From: Azospirillum sp. TSH64
GTDB taxonomy: Bacteria > Pseudomonadota > Alphaproteobacteria > Azospirillales > Azospirillaceae
Length of the DNA: 64,000 nucleotides
Assembly (NCBI RefSeq): GCF_003116035.1
Contig: NZ_LGQW01000015.1
Location: 1,048,096-1,112,095, forward strand
Direction: 5' to 3'
The translations under genes were made by a program, and so were the position numbers. The notes below the pieces were generated by a model, which did no database searches, was not told the origin of the DNA, and saw only the letters and a list, made by a program, of their open reading frames with translations. How positions within the stretch are numbered: the first letter of the stretch is position 1; each line of letters begins with the position of its first letter. Shown in pieces: positions 7,503-17,465 of the stretch.

Positions 7503-8266
7503 GCCGCGGCTCCGCCCGGTACGGCTTTGCTCCCCGGCTTGGCTGCCGCGGTCTTCGGTTCCGCGGTCTTAGGCCCCCCCGTCTTAGGCAGGGTGACGTC
7601 GGGCGGGCGGAGATAGAAGGGGTCGACCGGCAGGCCGGTGGGGCGGACGGCCCCGAGCGCCGCCACCACGGCGGCATCCGGCAGCCCGTCGCCGGACGCC
7701 AGCGCCAGATCGCCACGCCCGGCCAGCAGCGGCGCCAGCACCGCCGCCGCGTCGCCGGCCAGCAGCAGCGGGCCGGACGGGTACAGCCCGTCGAGCCAGC
7801 CGGGGATCGCCGCCGGATCGGGCATCGCCGGATCGCCGACGGGGGCGAGCGCCGCGTCGTAGAGCTGAAGGAAGGGTTCCGCCCGCCGGCTGTCGACGGC
7901 AACCAGCAGGAACCGGCCGGCACGCTCGGCGACCGGCACGCCATGGGCGATGGCGTCGAAGCTGGTGATGCCGATCACCGGCAGGTCCCGGGCGACGGCG
8001 ATGCCGCGCGCGGCGGCCAGCGCGATGCGCAGCCCGGTGAAGGCGCCCGGCCCGACGGTGACGGCGATGCGGTCGAGGTCGGCGAAACCGGCGCCGGCGT
8101 CGGCCAGCACCTCCTGCGCCAGCGGCACCAGCACTTCAGCCTGCCCACGCGCCATCGGCGGGCTGCGCCGGACGGTCACCCGCGCACCGTCATCCTGACC
8201 GGCCGTTCCGTCCCACACTGCCGCCGAACAGCCCGACGTGGCCGTATCCAGACCCAGAACCTTCAT
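7499..8266 (-). CDS. tsaB: tRNA threonylcarbamoyladenosine biosynthesis protein TsaB
   Basis: The start at 8266 (MKVLGLDTATSGCSAAVW) follows AAGGTGGGG; an in-frame ATG further upstream is rejected. Family features are the ASKHA-type LGLDTAT opening and the GPGAFTGLRIALAAARGIA block near residue 70. TsaB dimerises with TsaD and is needed for t6A37 in ANN-decoding tRNAs. The 255-residue length is normal. The C-terminus is unusual, ending in a short repetitive segment with three PKT units plus Ala/Lys/Gly, which looks dispensable. It is coupled to rimI. Confidence 0.9.
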   Translation of the reverse strand: MKVLGLDTATSGCSAAVWDGTAGQDDGARVTVRRSPPMARGQAEVLVPLAQEVLADAGAGFADLDRIAVTVGPGAFTGLRIALAAARGIAVARDLPVIGITSFDAIAHGVPVAERAGRFLLVAVDSRRAEPFLQLYDAALAPVGDPAMPDPAAIPGWLDGLYPSGPLLLAGDAAAVLAPLLAGRGDLALASGDGLPDAAVVAALGAVRPTGLPVDPFYLRPPDVTLPKTGGPKTAEPKTAAAKPGSKAVPGGAAA

Positions 8267-8463
8267 CACCCCACCTTCCCTGCCGCCGCGACCCGCGGAC
8301 GGCCCGTTCATGATACGCAAGCCAGACTGCCACGGATTTCCTCACCGTGCGGCATCATCCCGAAATGGGGCCGGCCGTCATGGCACGCCGCCATGCGAAT
8401 GGCAGACCCGCGACCATGGCAGACGGCGCCGCGGCCATGCTACAGGACGATCATCTTTCTCAT

Positions 8464-9033
8464 ATGCCGACGGTTGCCCTGTTCATGCTGACCGAGATCA
8501 CGCCTCCGGCCTTCGACATCGACCTGGAGCTTCTCTACGCCACCGCCGACAATCTGTCGGGCGTGCCGATCTACCGCTCGGCGGTGTGCATGCTGCACCC
8601 CGACGCGGCCCGCAGGCTCGCCGACGCCATCCGGCTGGCCCGCGGCATCGGCTGCCGGCTGCGGGTGTACGATGCCTTCCGCCCGGCGGAGGCGCAATGG
8701 AGGCTTTGGCACGCCTTCCCCGATCCCACCTATATCGCCGACCCGCGGCTGGGGTCCAACCACACCCGCGGCGTGGCGATCGACCTGACGCTGGTGGATG
8801 CCGCCGGCGTGCCGCTGGACATGGGCACCGGGTTCGACGCGATGACCGAGCGGTCGCACCATGGCCGCAGCGACCTGACCGCCGACCAGCAGCGCAACCG
8901 TGCCCTGCTGCTGGGCGTGATGGTGGGGGCGGGGTGGGAGCATTACCCCTCGGAATGGTGGCACTACCAGCTGCCGGATGCCGAACGCTACCCGCTGCTG
9001 ACCGACGCCGCGGCCGGCGGCCGGCTGATGTAG
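8464..9033 (+). CDS. D-alanyl-D-alanine dipeptidase (VanX/DdpX, peptidase M15D)
   Basis: The product carries the zinc-dipeptidase motifs SNHTRGVAID (His100, Asp107 in the 189-residue form) and EWWHY (Glu164, His167), plus the conserved VYDAFRP. These match VanX/DdpX zinc ligands and catalytic Glu. Without van genes nearby, a role in recycling D-Ala-D-Ala from peptidoglycan is likelier than glycopeptide resistance. No signal peptide is evident, so it should be cytoplasmic. The start is uncertain: ATGs at 8437, 8464 and 8485 are all possible, and none has a good Shine-Dalgarno. The frame is open upstream to 8347. Confidence 0.85.
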   Translation: MPTVALFMLTEITPPAFDIDLELLYATADNLSGVPIYRSAVCMLHPDAARRLADAIRLARGIGCRLRVYDAFRPAEAQWRLWHAFPDPTYIADPRLGSNHTRGVAIDLTLVDAAGVPLDMGTGFDAMTERSHHGRSDLTADQQRNRALLLGVMVGAGWEHYPSEWWHYQLPDAERYPLLTDAAAGGRLM

Positions 9034-9274
9034 GCACAGGGGCGGCCGGTACCGGCCCGAACCCATCTACCTAACCCCATCTGCCGAAGCTCATTTGCCC
9101 CGGCTCATTTCTACGTGTGCTACGCCTGAGGCGTTCCATTGTTGCACGCGCGCACCGCATCTCTGCTCTCCGCAGGAAAGCGGCGGACGGCGCTTGTTCG
9201 CAGGACGGGGACTGTGGCACATCATTTGCGTTGGGGCGGAGGTCGCCCCAATCAGCCTTTTCCGCAAGGGCGCC

Positions 9275-10327
9275 ATGCCGTTCCGTCGTGCCGTCTCGGT
9301 AGTCGCCGCCGCCGCGCTGTCCATCTGGACCGCGTTCGTGCCGGTGTCCCGGCCCGCCGCCGCCGAAGCCGCCTCTCCGCAGGGCGCCAGCGCGGTGGTG
9401 TTCGCCTATGACCGCTTCGGCGAGGACCAGAACCCGTCGATCAGCATCCGCATCGACCAGTTCGAGGCCCATCTGGACGAGCTGACCGACGGCGACTACA
9501 CCGTCCTGCCCCTGCCGAAGATCCTGGACGCCCTGCGCACCGGCAAGCCGCTGCCCGACCGCACCGTGGCGATCACCATCGACGAGGCCAGCCGCTCCGC
9601 CTTCACCGAGGCGTGGCCGCGGCTGAAGGCGGCCAATCTGCCCTTCACCCTGTTCGTCGCCACCGATGCGGTGGACCGCGGCTCCCCCGCCCACATGACC
9701 TGGGGCGAAATCCGCCAGCTGGCGGCGGCCGGCGTCACCATCGGGGCGCTCGGCACCTCCACCCAGTCGATGCTGGCGCGCAGCCCCGACCAGCTCGCCG
9801 CCGACCTGCGCCGGATGTCCGACCGCTTCCAGGCGGAGCTGGGGCGGCGCCCGGCGGTCCTGGCCTATCCGCAGGGAGAATATTCGCTGGCGGTGCGGCA
9901 GATGGTGATCGACCAGGGCTTCACCGCCGCCTTCGGCCAGCAGTCGGGGGTCCTGCACCCGCAGGCCGATCCCTGGAGCCTGCCGCGCTTCGTCATGAAC
10001 GAGACCTATGGCAGCGCCGACCGGTTCGAGCTGGCGGCCAACGCGCTGCCGCTGCCGGTGTCGGACCTGACGCCCGACGACCCGCTGGTCACCGTCAACC
10101 CGCCGCCGCTGGGCTTCACCATCGCCGACGGGGTGGGCGACAGCTCCAAGCTGGCCTGCTTCGCCACCGGCCAGGGCCGCACCGCGCTGGAACGCATCGC
10201 CGAGGACCGGGTGGAGGTCCGCATCCGCGATCCCTTCCCGCCCGGCCGGGCGCGCGTCAACTGCACGCTGCCGGCCGCCGACGGCCGCTGGCGCTGGCTG
10301 GGCGTGCAGTTCCTGATCCCGGAATAA
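9275..10327 (+). CDS. secreted polysaccharide-deacetylase-fold protein, metal site degenerate
   Basis: ATG at 9275 follows AAGGG. Residues ~1-32 form a signal peptide ending near PAAAEA, so the protein is exported. The NodB-fold landmarks are present: TIDEASRS (101-108), FTLFVAT, YPQGEYS near 199-204 and the later PWSLPRF. Family members remove acetyl groups from chitin, peptidoglycan or poly-GlcNAc and need an H-x3-H pair to hold the metal. Here that segment reads GALGTSTQSM (157-166) with no histidine. A ~110-residue C-terminal extension follows. It is probably not a conventional deacetylase and may be a binding protein or regulator. The next gene is read in the same direction 165 bases on. 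Confidence 0.8.
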   Translation: MPFRRAVSVVAAAALSIWTAFVPVSRPAAAEAASPQGASAVVFAYDRFGEDQNPSISIRIDQFEAHLDELTDGDYTVLPLPKILDALRTGKPLPDRTVAITIDEASRSAFTEAWPRLKAANLPFTLFVATDAVDRGSPAHMTWGEIRQLAAAGVTIGALGTSTQSMLARSPDQLAADLRRMSDRFQAELGRRPAVLAYPQGEYSLAVRQMVIDQGFTAAFGQQSGVLHPQADPWSLPRFVMNETYGSADRFELAANALPLPVSDLTPDDPLVTVNPPPLGFTIADGVGDSSKLACFATGQGRTALERIAEDRVEVRIRDPFPPGRARVNCTLPAADGRWRWLGVQFLIPE

Positions 10328-10492
10328 CCGGCCGGACCGGCGCTTCCCGGCGCATTTCCGACCGCGTCAATCGGGCATTGGCGGCCGGTTCCGCCACGCC
10401 TATGGTGCCGGTTCCGGCGGGCCGTCGCGTGGCGCGCTGCGGTTTCCAGAAATGGGCGTTTTCACAAGCGGGCGATTTTTCGGGAGCGGGCC

Positions 10493-11023
10493 ATGGCCGA
10501 CGACACCTATTCAGCAAGCGGGCCTGGGGGCGCGCAGGGCTCCGACATCGGCTGGGCCGACACGGTGCGGTTCCGGCTGCCGGCCGGCTGGGCCGTCGAT
10601 GTGGAGGAGCATGAAGGGCAGCCGGTCGGCACCTTCCGGCCGCCGCCGCCGGCCGCGGGCGTCCTGCGGCTGGTGACCGACCGGGTGGTGCCGCGGCCGG
10701 ACTCCGGCGGCACCGCCGCAACCTTGCAGGAAATGGCTCTGCGCTTTGTCCGGCCGCAGGACCAGCGGGCAGGGGACCGGACCGTGGACAGCCGGTCCGA
10801 CGGCGCCGTGATCGCCCAGGCGATGATGCGGACGGAAGAGGACGGCCGGGCGGAGACCCATTATCTGTGGCTGGTCGGTGCGGAGCGCGCCGATGCGGCA
10901 GGGTCCGTCGCCGCGGTCGCCATGTTCAGCTTCGCGCTGCCCGACCTGATGGATGGCGACGAATCCTGCGCCGAGATGCTGGGCCGGATCGACGACGCCA
11001 TCCGCAATGCGGAGATTTTGTGA
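10493..11023 (+). CDS. hypothetical protein, possible DUF1795/DcrB-like fold
   Basis: The ATG at 10493 is preceded by GGGAGCGG. The 176-residue acidic protein contains DTVRFRLPAGWAVDVEE, then a long middle of beta-strand-like segments (THYLWLVGAERA) and a helix at the C-terminus (EMLGRIDDAIRN). The 'lPagW.v' opening and overall pattern recall the DcrB/DUF1795 fold, seen in proteins linked to type VI secretion or the cell envelope. That is a weak resemblance, and there is no signal peptide. It may be co-transcribed with the deacetylase-like gene. The function is unknown. Confidence 0.6.
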   Translation: MADDTYSASGPGGAQGSDIGWADTVRFRLPAGWAVDVEEHEGQPVGTFRPPPPAAGVLRLVTDRVVPRPDSGGTAATLQEMALRFVRPQDQRAGDRTVDSRSDGAVIAQAMMRTEEDGRAETHYLWLVGAERADAAGSVAAVAMFSFALPDLMDGDESCAEMLGRIDDAIRNAEIL

Positions 11024-11103
11024 GGCGGCAGGTTTTGTGAGACGGACGACATCCGCCTCTTCGGGACAGGGTTACCGCAACGCCGTCATGGGGGGAACGC
11101 CGG

Positions 11104-11307
11104 TCAGCAGTGGCCGGCGCCGGTGGCCATCAGCGCCTTCATGCGGAGCGCATGCGGGTCGTGGGCGACGGCGGCCTCTTCGGCCGCAAGGGCGGCGAGG
11201 CTGAGGAAGCGCACCAGATCGTCCAGATCGCATCGCGTGGCATCGCTCATCAGGCTGTCGAGGCAGGACTTGATGGCCAGGGCCACGTCGCGTCGTTCGT
11301 CCATCAT
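11104..11307 (-). CDS. small helical hypothetical protein (67 aa)
   Basis: The minus-strand ATG at 11307 (a second in-frame ATG follows immediately) lies just after GGGAAG. The sequence MMDERRDVALAIKSCLDSLM and LDDLVRFLSLAALAAEEAAV forms two amphipathic helices with a leucine-rich second half. No family is recognised. It is convergent with the DcrB-like gene and faces away from dnaK. Confidence 0.5.
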   Translation of the reverse strand: MMDERRDVALAIKSCLDSLMSDATRCDLDDLVRFLSLAALAAEEAAVAHDPHALRMKALMATGAGHC

Positions 11308-11941
11308 CGCGCTTCCCTTTCACACCTGTGTGACCAGCATCGCAATTGAACCGCATGGCCCGGCGGCGGCAGCGGCAGCATTGCCGGCCCCTTCCCTTGC
11401 GGTCATCCCCAATGGGTAAACGAGATAGCATATTCCTTTTGGGGTTTCACTATTAGATTCTCCAAAACTTGAATAATCATAGCAACTGCGAATTGATTGC
11501 ACACAGCTTTGCACGCGGTTGCTTGTTAATGAAAGGTTAACTTCCTTGACTAGTTCATGAGCTAAGGATTTATCTCTTGTAACACCTGTGACGATTTGAA
11601 TCATCGCGCTTGAATATCGGGATACTCGTCCTTGCGTACTTGAATACACCGGTATTCTATTGCCAGGAGCAATAGGACGGCGGCGGTGTGGCAAAGGCTG
11701 TTGGGGACGCGTTTTTTCCCCGCTTTTGCAAGCTGAAAGGCGCGCCACCCTGTTGCAGCCCGAAACGGCTCCGCCTATATCTCCGCCAGCACGGGCCGGA
11801 CCCGGGGGCATCGCTTTCATGTGTCGCCCCCGGACACCAGGACCCCAAGCGCTCCACCGACGTTTCACCGACCCTATGGGGATCGCGGCGGTGCCGGACC
11901 AGACGGGCCGCCACGCATCTGCCGAACGAAAGAGGCTGAAC
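11308..11941. other. long dnaK leader region containing an AT-rich segment
   Basis: This 634-base gap precedes dnaK. From about 11410 to 11680 base composition drops sharply below the rest of the window, with runs such as ATTAGATTCTCCAAAACTTG. The minus strand of that segment holds a 94-codon frame (11604 to 11320) with no Shine-Dalgarno and odd codon use, not called as a gene. The right-hand part carries a probable RpoH promoter for dnaK (separate entry). The region between 11800 and 11941 would be the dnaK 5' leader. Confidence 0.55.
11752..11780 (+). promoter_or_regulatory. probable RpoH (sigma-32) promoter of dnaK
   Basis: GTTG (11752-11755) and CCTATAT (11774-11780) are 18 bases apart, about 160 bases before the dnaK ATG. 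This approximates the alphaproteobacterial heat-shock pattern CTTG-N17/18-CYTATnT; the -35 element has one mismatch. Heat-shock control of dnaK in this group is normally through RpoH. No CIRCE inverted repeat was seen. Confidence 0.45.
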
Positions 11942-13858
<1,917 letters not shown>

Positions 13859-13905
13859 GCCCGACGCCAGCTTCTTTTTGATACGGACCTGACGCGAGCA
13901 TCGAT

Positions 13906-13934
13906 GGCCCGCCGCCTTTCCCCGGCGGCGGGCC
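13906..13934 (+). terminator. GC-rich hairpin between dnaK and dnaJ
   Basis: GGCCCGCCGCC and GGCGGCGGGCC form a perfect 11-pair stem with the loop TTTCCCC. It is followed by TTCGG, not a T-run. It may therefore be an attenuator, RNA processing or stability element that lowers dnaJ relative to dnaK, rather than a full terminator. Confidence 0.45.
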
Positions 13935-14009
13935 TTCGGTATGCTGGGGTCAGGCTCCGACGCGACGCGGACAGTTTGGACCAGAACGACTCAAAGGCGG
14001 TCGGCCCCC

Positions 14010-15161
14010 ATGGCGAAACAGGATTATTACGAGCTGCTCGGTGTGGCGAAGAACGCCAGCGCGGATGAGCTGAAAAAGGCTTATCGCAAGATGGCGATGC
14101 AGTACCACCCGGACCGCAACCAGGGTGACAAGGACGCCGAGCAGAAGTTCAAGGAAGTCAGCGAGGCTTATGAGGTCCTGAAGGACGATCAGAAGCGCGC
14201 AGCCTACGACCGGTTCGGCCACGCCGCCTTCGAGAATGGCCGTGGTCCGGGTGCCGGTGCGGGCGCCGGCGGCTTCAACTTCGACTTCGGCGGCGGCGGC
14301 GGCTTCGCCGACATCTTCGACGAGATGTTCGGCGAGTTCATGGGCGGGCGCCGCGGCGGCGGCGGTGCGTCCGGCCGCGGCCAGGACCTGCGCTACAATC
14401 TGGAGATCGGGCTGGAGGAGGCCTTCAAGGGCACCCAGACCACCATCCGCGTGCCCACCACCGTGCAGTGCGACGGCTGCAACGGGTCGGGTGCCGCGGC
14501 GGGGACCCAGCCGATCACCTGCCCGACCTGCCAGGGTCACGGCAAGGTGCGGGCGCAGCAGGGCTTCTTCACCATCGAGCGGACCTGCCCCGGCTGCCAC
14601 GGCGCCGGCAAGGTCATCAAGGACGCCTGCAAGACCTGCGGCGGCTCCGGCCGGCTGCGCAAGGAGAAGACCCTTCAGGTCAACATCCCCGCCGGCGTCG
14701 AGGACGGCACCCGCATCCGTCTGGCGGGCGAGGGCGAAGCCGGGTTGCGCGGGGCGCCGGCCGGCGACCTCTACATCTTCCTGGCGCTCGCCCCGCACCC
14801 GATCTTCCAGCGCGACGGCGCCAACATCCACTGCCGGGTACCGATCCCGATGACCACGGCGGCGCTCGGCGGGGCGGTGGAGGTGCCGACCATCGACGGC
14901 AGCCGCACCAAGGTGACGGTGCCGCCGGGAACCCAGTCGGGCCACCAGTTCCGCATCAAGGGCAAGGGCATGTCGGTGCTGCGCAGCGCCCAGCGCGGCG
15001 ACATGTACATCCAGGCGGTGGTGGAAACCCCGGTGAACCTGACCAAGCGCCAGCAGGAACTGCTGCGCGAGTTCGAGGGCGCCGCAAAGGAAGGGTCGAA
15101 CCCGCAGTCGGAGGGCTTCTTCGCCAAGGTGAAGGAGCTTTGGGAAGACCTGAAGGACTGA
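14010..15161 (+). CDS. dnaJ: co-chaperone DnaJ (Hsp40)
   Basis: 383 residues. The start [17 protein letters not shown] was chosen at 14010 by homology of the J-domain; AAAGGCGG lies upstream. The J-domain has HPD at 33-35. A Gly/Phe-rich linker follows, then four zinc-binding CxxCxGxG repeats ([32 protein letters not shown]) and the two beta-barrel substrate-binding domains. This is a full type I DnaJ. It stimulates DnaK ATPase and delivers clients. A strong terminator follows. Confidence 0.98.
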   Translation: MAKQDYYELLGVAKNASADELKKAYRKMAMQYHPDRNQGDKDAEQKFKEVSEAYEVLKDDQKRAAYDRFGHAAFENGRGPGAGAGAGGFNFDFGGGGGFADIFDEMFGEFMGGRRGGGGASGRGQDLRYNLEIGLEEAFKGTQTTIRVPTTVQCDGCNGSGAAAGTQPITCPTCQGHGKVRAQQGFFTIERTCPGCHGAGKVIKDACKTCGGSGRLRKEKTLQVNIPAGVEDGTRIRLAGEGEAGLRGAPAGDLYIFLALAPHPIFQRDGANIHCRVPIPMTTAALGGAVEVPTIDGSRTKVTVPPGTQSGHQFRIKGKGMSVLRSAQRGDMYIQAVVETPVNLTKRQQELLREFEGAAKEGSNPQSEGFFAKVKELWEDLKD

Positions 15162-15198
15162 TCCCGGCCGCGGCCGGGCACAAATCGGACTTGTCTGG

Positions 15199-15236
15199 AC
15201 GGGCGGCGCGTCGATGATGCGCCGCCCGTTACTTTT
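15199..15236 (+). terminator. intrinsic terminator of dnaJ
   Basis: ACGGGCGGCGC (15199-15209) pairs perfectly with GCGCCGCCCGT (15219-15229) over a nine-base loop, and TACTTTTT follows. It lies 38 bases after the dnaJ stop. Confidence 0.85.
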
Positions 15237-15386
15237 TGTCGCATACTGGGATCTTTGCGTGTTTTCCACGGCTGCCGAGCGGTTTTTGCGCGAAAGCCGT
15301 TGAAGGGGCGGTCATGCACGTGTAATCACCCAGCATGGCTAATCCATTGGCGACAAGCCCGGCCGGTGCCGGGGGCAGGCTGCCTC

Positions 15387-16577
15387 ATGCGGGTTGAGAG
15401 GCTTCTCACCGCGCTGGTCGACGCTTTCGTCCGCGGCGACGAGCTGCCCGACCTGATCCTGCCGGCGGGCCACTCGCCGATCCTGCAACGCCGCCGCGCC
15501 GCGATGATCCAGTCGCGCGTGCGCATGGTGGCGCTGATCTTCGGCATCCTGACGCCGCTGTGGATCGCCATCGATGTCACCGTCTTTGAATGGTCGCTGG
15601 CGATCTGGCTGATCCTGCTGCGCCTGACCGCCAGCGCCGCCTTCCTGGCGCTCGCCTTCGACCGCCGGTCCTGCGAGGACATGGCCTGCGCCTGGTGGCG
15701 GCTGGCCGCGCTGCTGGCGATCCCGACCGTGTTCTTCGCCGTCTCGCACCCGCTCCTCTACAACCAGGGGGTCGACGACCTGCGCATCGCCGTCAGCGCG
15801 GGCTACGGCTATCTGCCCTTCGTGATGGTGGCGGGGCTCAGCGTCTTTCCGCTGACCGCGCTGGAGGGGGCGCTGTTCGCCGCACCGATGCTGGGTGCCC
15901 ATCTGGCCGCCGGCTTCTATGGCTCGCTGGTGATGCCGTTCCCCTCCTACATCAGCGCGCTGTGGCTCTTGGCGCTGATCGCGGTGGTGGCGACGCTGGC
16001 GGCGATCAGCCAGCTGCATTTCATGATCGCGCTGCTGGAGCAGGCGGCGCACGACGCGCTGACCGGCGCCTTCTCCCGCCGGATCGGCGAGGAGTTGCTG
16101 AAACTCCAGGTCGCCCATGCCGAGCGGGCATCACAGCCGCTGACGGCGATCTTCGTCGATCTGGACGACTTCAAGGCGGTCAACGATCGCTATGGCCATG
16201 AGGAGGGCGACCGCGTCCTGCGCCATGCCGCCAACACCATCCGTAGCCTGCTGCGCCAGTCCGATGCCCTGATCCGCTGGGGCGGCGAGGAGTTCCTGGT
16301 CGTCATGCCCGACACCCCGGTGGACGGCGCGATGATCGCGGTGGAGCGCATGCGCCGCGCCGGCTTCGGCAAGCGGCCGGACGGCAGTTTGCAGACCGCC
16401 AGCATCGGCATCGCCGAACAGACGGCCGACCGCCCCGCCGATTGGGAAGCGCTGGTGGAACTGGCCGATCAGCGCATGTACCGCGCCAAGCAGGACGGCA
16501 AGGACCGGGTGGTCGTCACCGGCGCCGGCGTCAAGCCCGACGCCGAGACCGATCCCTGGGACGGCATCACCGCCTGA
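15387..16577 (+). CDS. membrane-bound diguanylate cyclase (GGDEF domain)
   Basis: 396 residues from the ATG at 15387, which has GGCAGG upstream. Residues ~44-215 form about six membrane helices. The C-terminal catalytic domain begins at HDALTGAFSRR and contains VDLDDFKAVNDRYGH and the active-site loop GGEEF at 299-303. An RxxD inhibition site (RQSD, 290-293) sits exactly five residues before it. The enzyme should make cyclic-di-GMP from two GTP and be product-inhibited. The membrane part probably senses an unknown signal and has no recognised named sensor domain. It stands alone between dnaJ and convergent thpR. Confidence 0.9.
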   Translation: MRVERLLTALVDAFVRGDELPDLILPAGHSPILQRRRAAMIQSRVRMVALIFGILTPLWIAIDVTVFEWSLAIWLILLRLTASAAFLALAFDRRSCEDMACAWWRLAALLAIPTVFFAVSHPLLYNQGVDDLRIAVSAGYGYLPFVMVAGLSVFPLTALEGALFAAPMLGAHLAAGFYGSLVMPFPSYISALWLLALIAVVATLAAISQLHFMIALLEQAAHDALTGAFSRRIGEELLKLQVAHAERASQPLTAIFVDLDDFKAVNDRYGHEEGDRVLRHAANTIRSLLRQSDALIRWGGEEFLVVMPDTPVDGAMIAVERMRRAGFGKRPDGSLQTASIGIAEQTADRPADWEALVELADQRMYRAKQDGKDRVVVTGAGVKPDAETDPWDGITA

Positions 16578-16585
16578 GCGCCCAG

Positions 16586-17137
16586 TCAGCTTTCCGCCGG
16601 GCCGTCCAGCGGATACTCCCCCAACGCCTCATACACCGCGCCGCCGTTGCCGAGATGGCTGCGGTAGAGGGTGAGGCGGTCGACCGGCATCGGGCCGGCG
16701 CGGAACAGGCCGCGGTCGGACAGGAAACGGCCGATGCGGTCGGCCGGCGCGTCCTTCAGCCGGGCCAGCGTGATGTGGGGGGAGAATTTCCGCTCCTCCG
16801 CCGGCAGGCCGCAGCGGACGACGACGGACTCGACCTTGGCCTGGAGATGGGCCAGCGCCTCGTTGCGCTCCACCCCCGCCCACAGCACCCGCGCCTTGCG
16901 GCCGGCGCCGAACACGCCGACCCCGTCGAGGGTGAGCGCGAAGGCCGGCGCCCGCAGTTCCGCCAGGGCGGCGTCGATGTCCATCGCCTGATCCTCCGGC
17001 ACCTCGCCGATGAAGCGCAGGGTAAGGTGCATATTCTCAGGCTCGGTCCAGCGCGCGCCGGGCACCCCGCCGCCCAGACCGGCCAGCCGCCGGCGAACCT
17101 CCTCCGTCAGGTCGAGCGCGACGAACAGGCGGAGCAT
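16586..17137 (-). CDS. thpR: RNA 2',3'-cyclic phosphodiesterase (ThpR, 2H phosphoesterase)
   Basis: 183 residues with the two catalytic HxTx motifs of the 2H superfamily, HLTL at 37-40 and HITL at 121-124. The opening MLRLFVALDLTEEVRRRL is typical of bacterial 2'-5' RNA ligase/ThpR proteins. These open 2',3'-cyclic phosphates and can ligate tRNA half-molecules in vitro; the physiological role is unclear. It is convergent with the diguanylate cyclase, with eight bases between stops. Confidence 0.9.
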   Translation of the reverse strand: MLRLFVALDLTEEVRRRLAGLGGGVPGARWTEPENMHLTLRFIGEVPEDQAMDIDAALAELRAPAFALTLDGVGVFGAGRKARVLWAGVERNEALAHLQAKVESVVVRCGLPAEERKFSPHITLARLKDAPADRIGRFLSDRGLFRAGPMPVDRLTLYRSHLGNGGAVYEALGEYPLDGPAES

Positions 17138-17161
17138 GGGGTACCTCCAGATTTACTGGGC

Positions 17162-17433
17162 CGGTTGCTGCAACCACCCGCCCCCAAGGCAATCGCTTGA
17201 ACGCGGAGTGCGGGAGAAGCGGGCAACAATCGACACGGATTACACGGATTGGACCCGGATTACACGAAACTGCCCCGGTTCAGCACGGTCCATCCCAGCG
17301 GCCCCCCTATGGATCGGCTTCCCGGATATGGCCCGATCCGTGAAATCCGTGTCAAAATCCGTGAAATCCGTGTTCATGTTGCTTCCAACGGTGCGACTTC
17401 CGCCTTCAGGCGGTTGCCGCAACCGCCCGCCCC
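17162..17433. repeat. intergenic repeat element: direct repeats flanking an inverted repeat of GACACGGAT units
   Basis: The spacer between the aldo/keto reductase gene and thpR holds an imperfect 23-base direct repeat beginning CGGTTGCTGCAACC (17162-17184) and CGGTTGCCGCAACC (17411-17433), with 21 of 23 positions equal. Between them, GACACGGATTACACGGATT (17232-17250) is repeated in inverted form at 17335-17353 and again at 17356-17374 with one or two changes. It resembles the mobile-looking 'CACGGAT/ATCCGTG' intergenic repeats seen in many high-GC genomes. No ORF is convincing. Confidence 0.6.
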
Positions 17434-17465
17434 AATTCGAGAAAGGGGGCGGGCGGCAATGCAGC

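Noticed and set aside
8464..9033. Glycopeptide-resistance vanX
   Set aside because: No vanH, vanA or regulator genes nearby; a recycling dipeptidase explains it better.
11320..11604. A 94-codon gene in the AT-rich dnaK leader
   Set aside because: No Shine-Dalgarno, composition differs between its two halves, and no recognisable family; kept only as a finding on the region.
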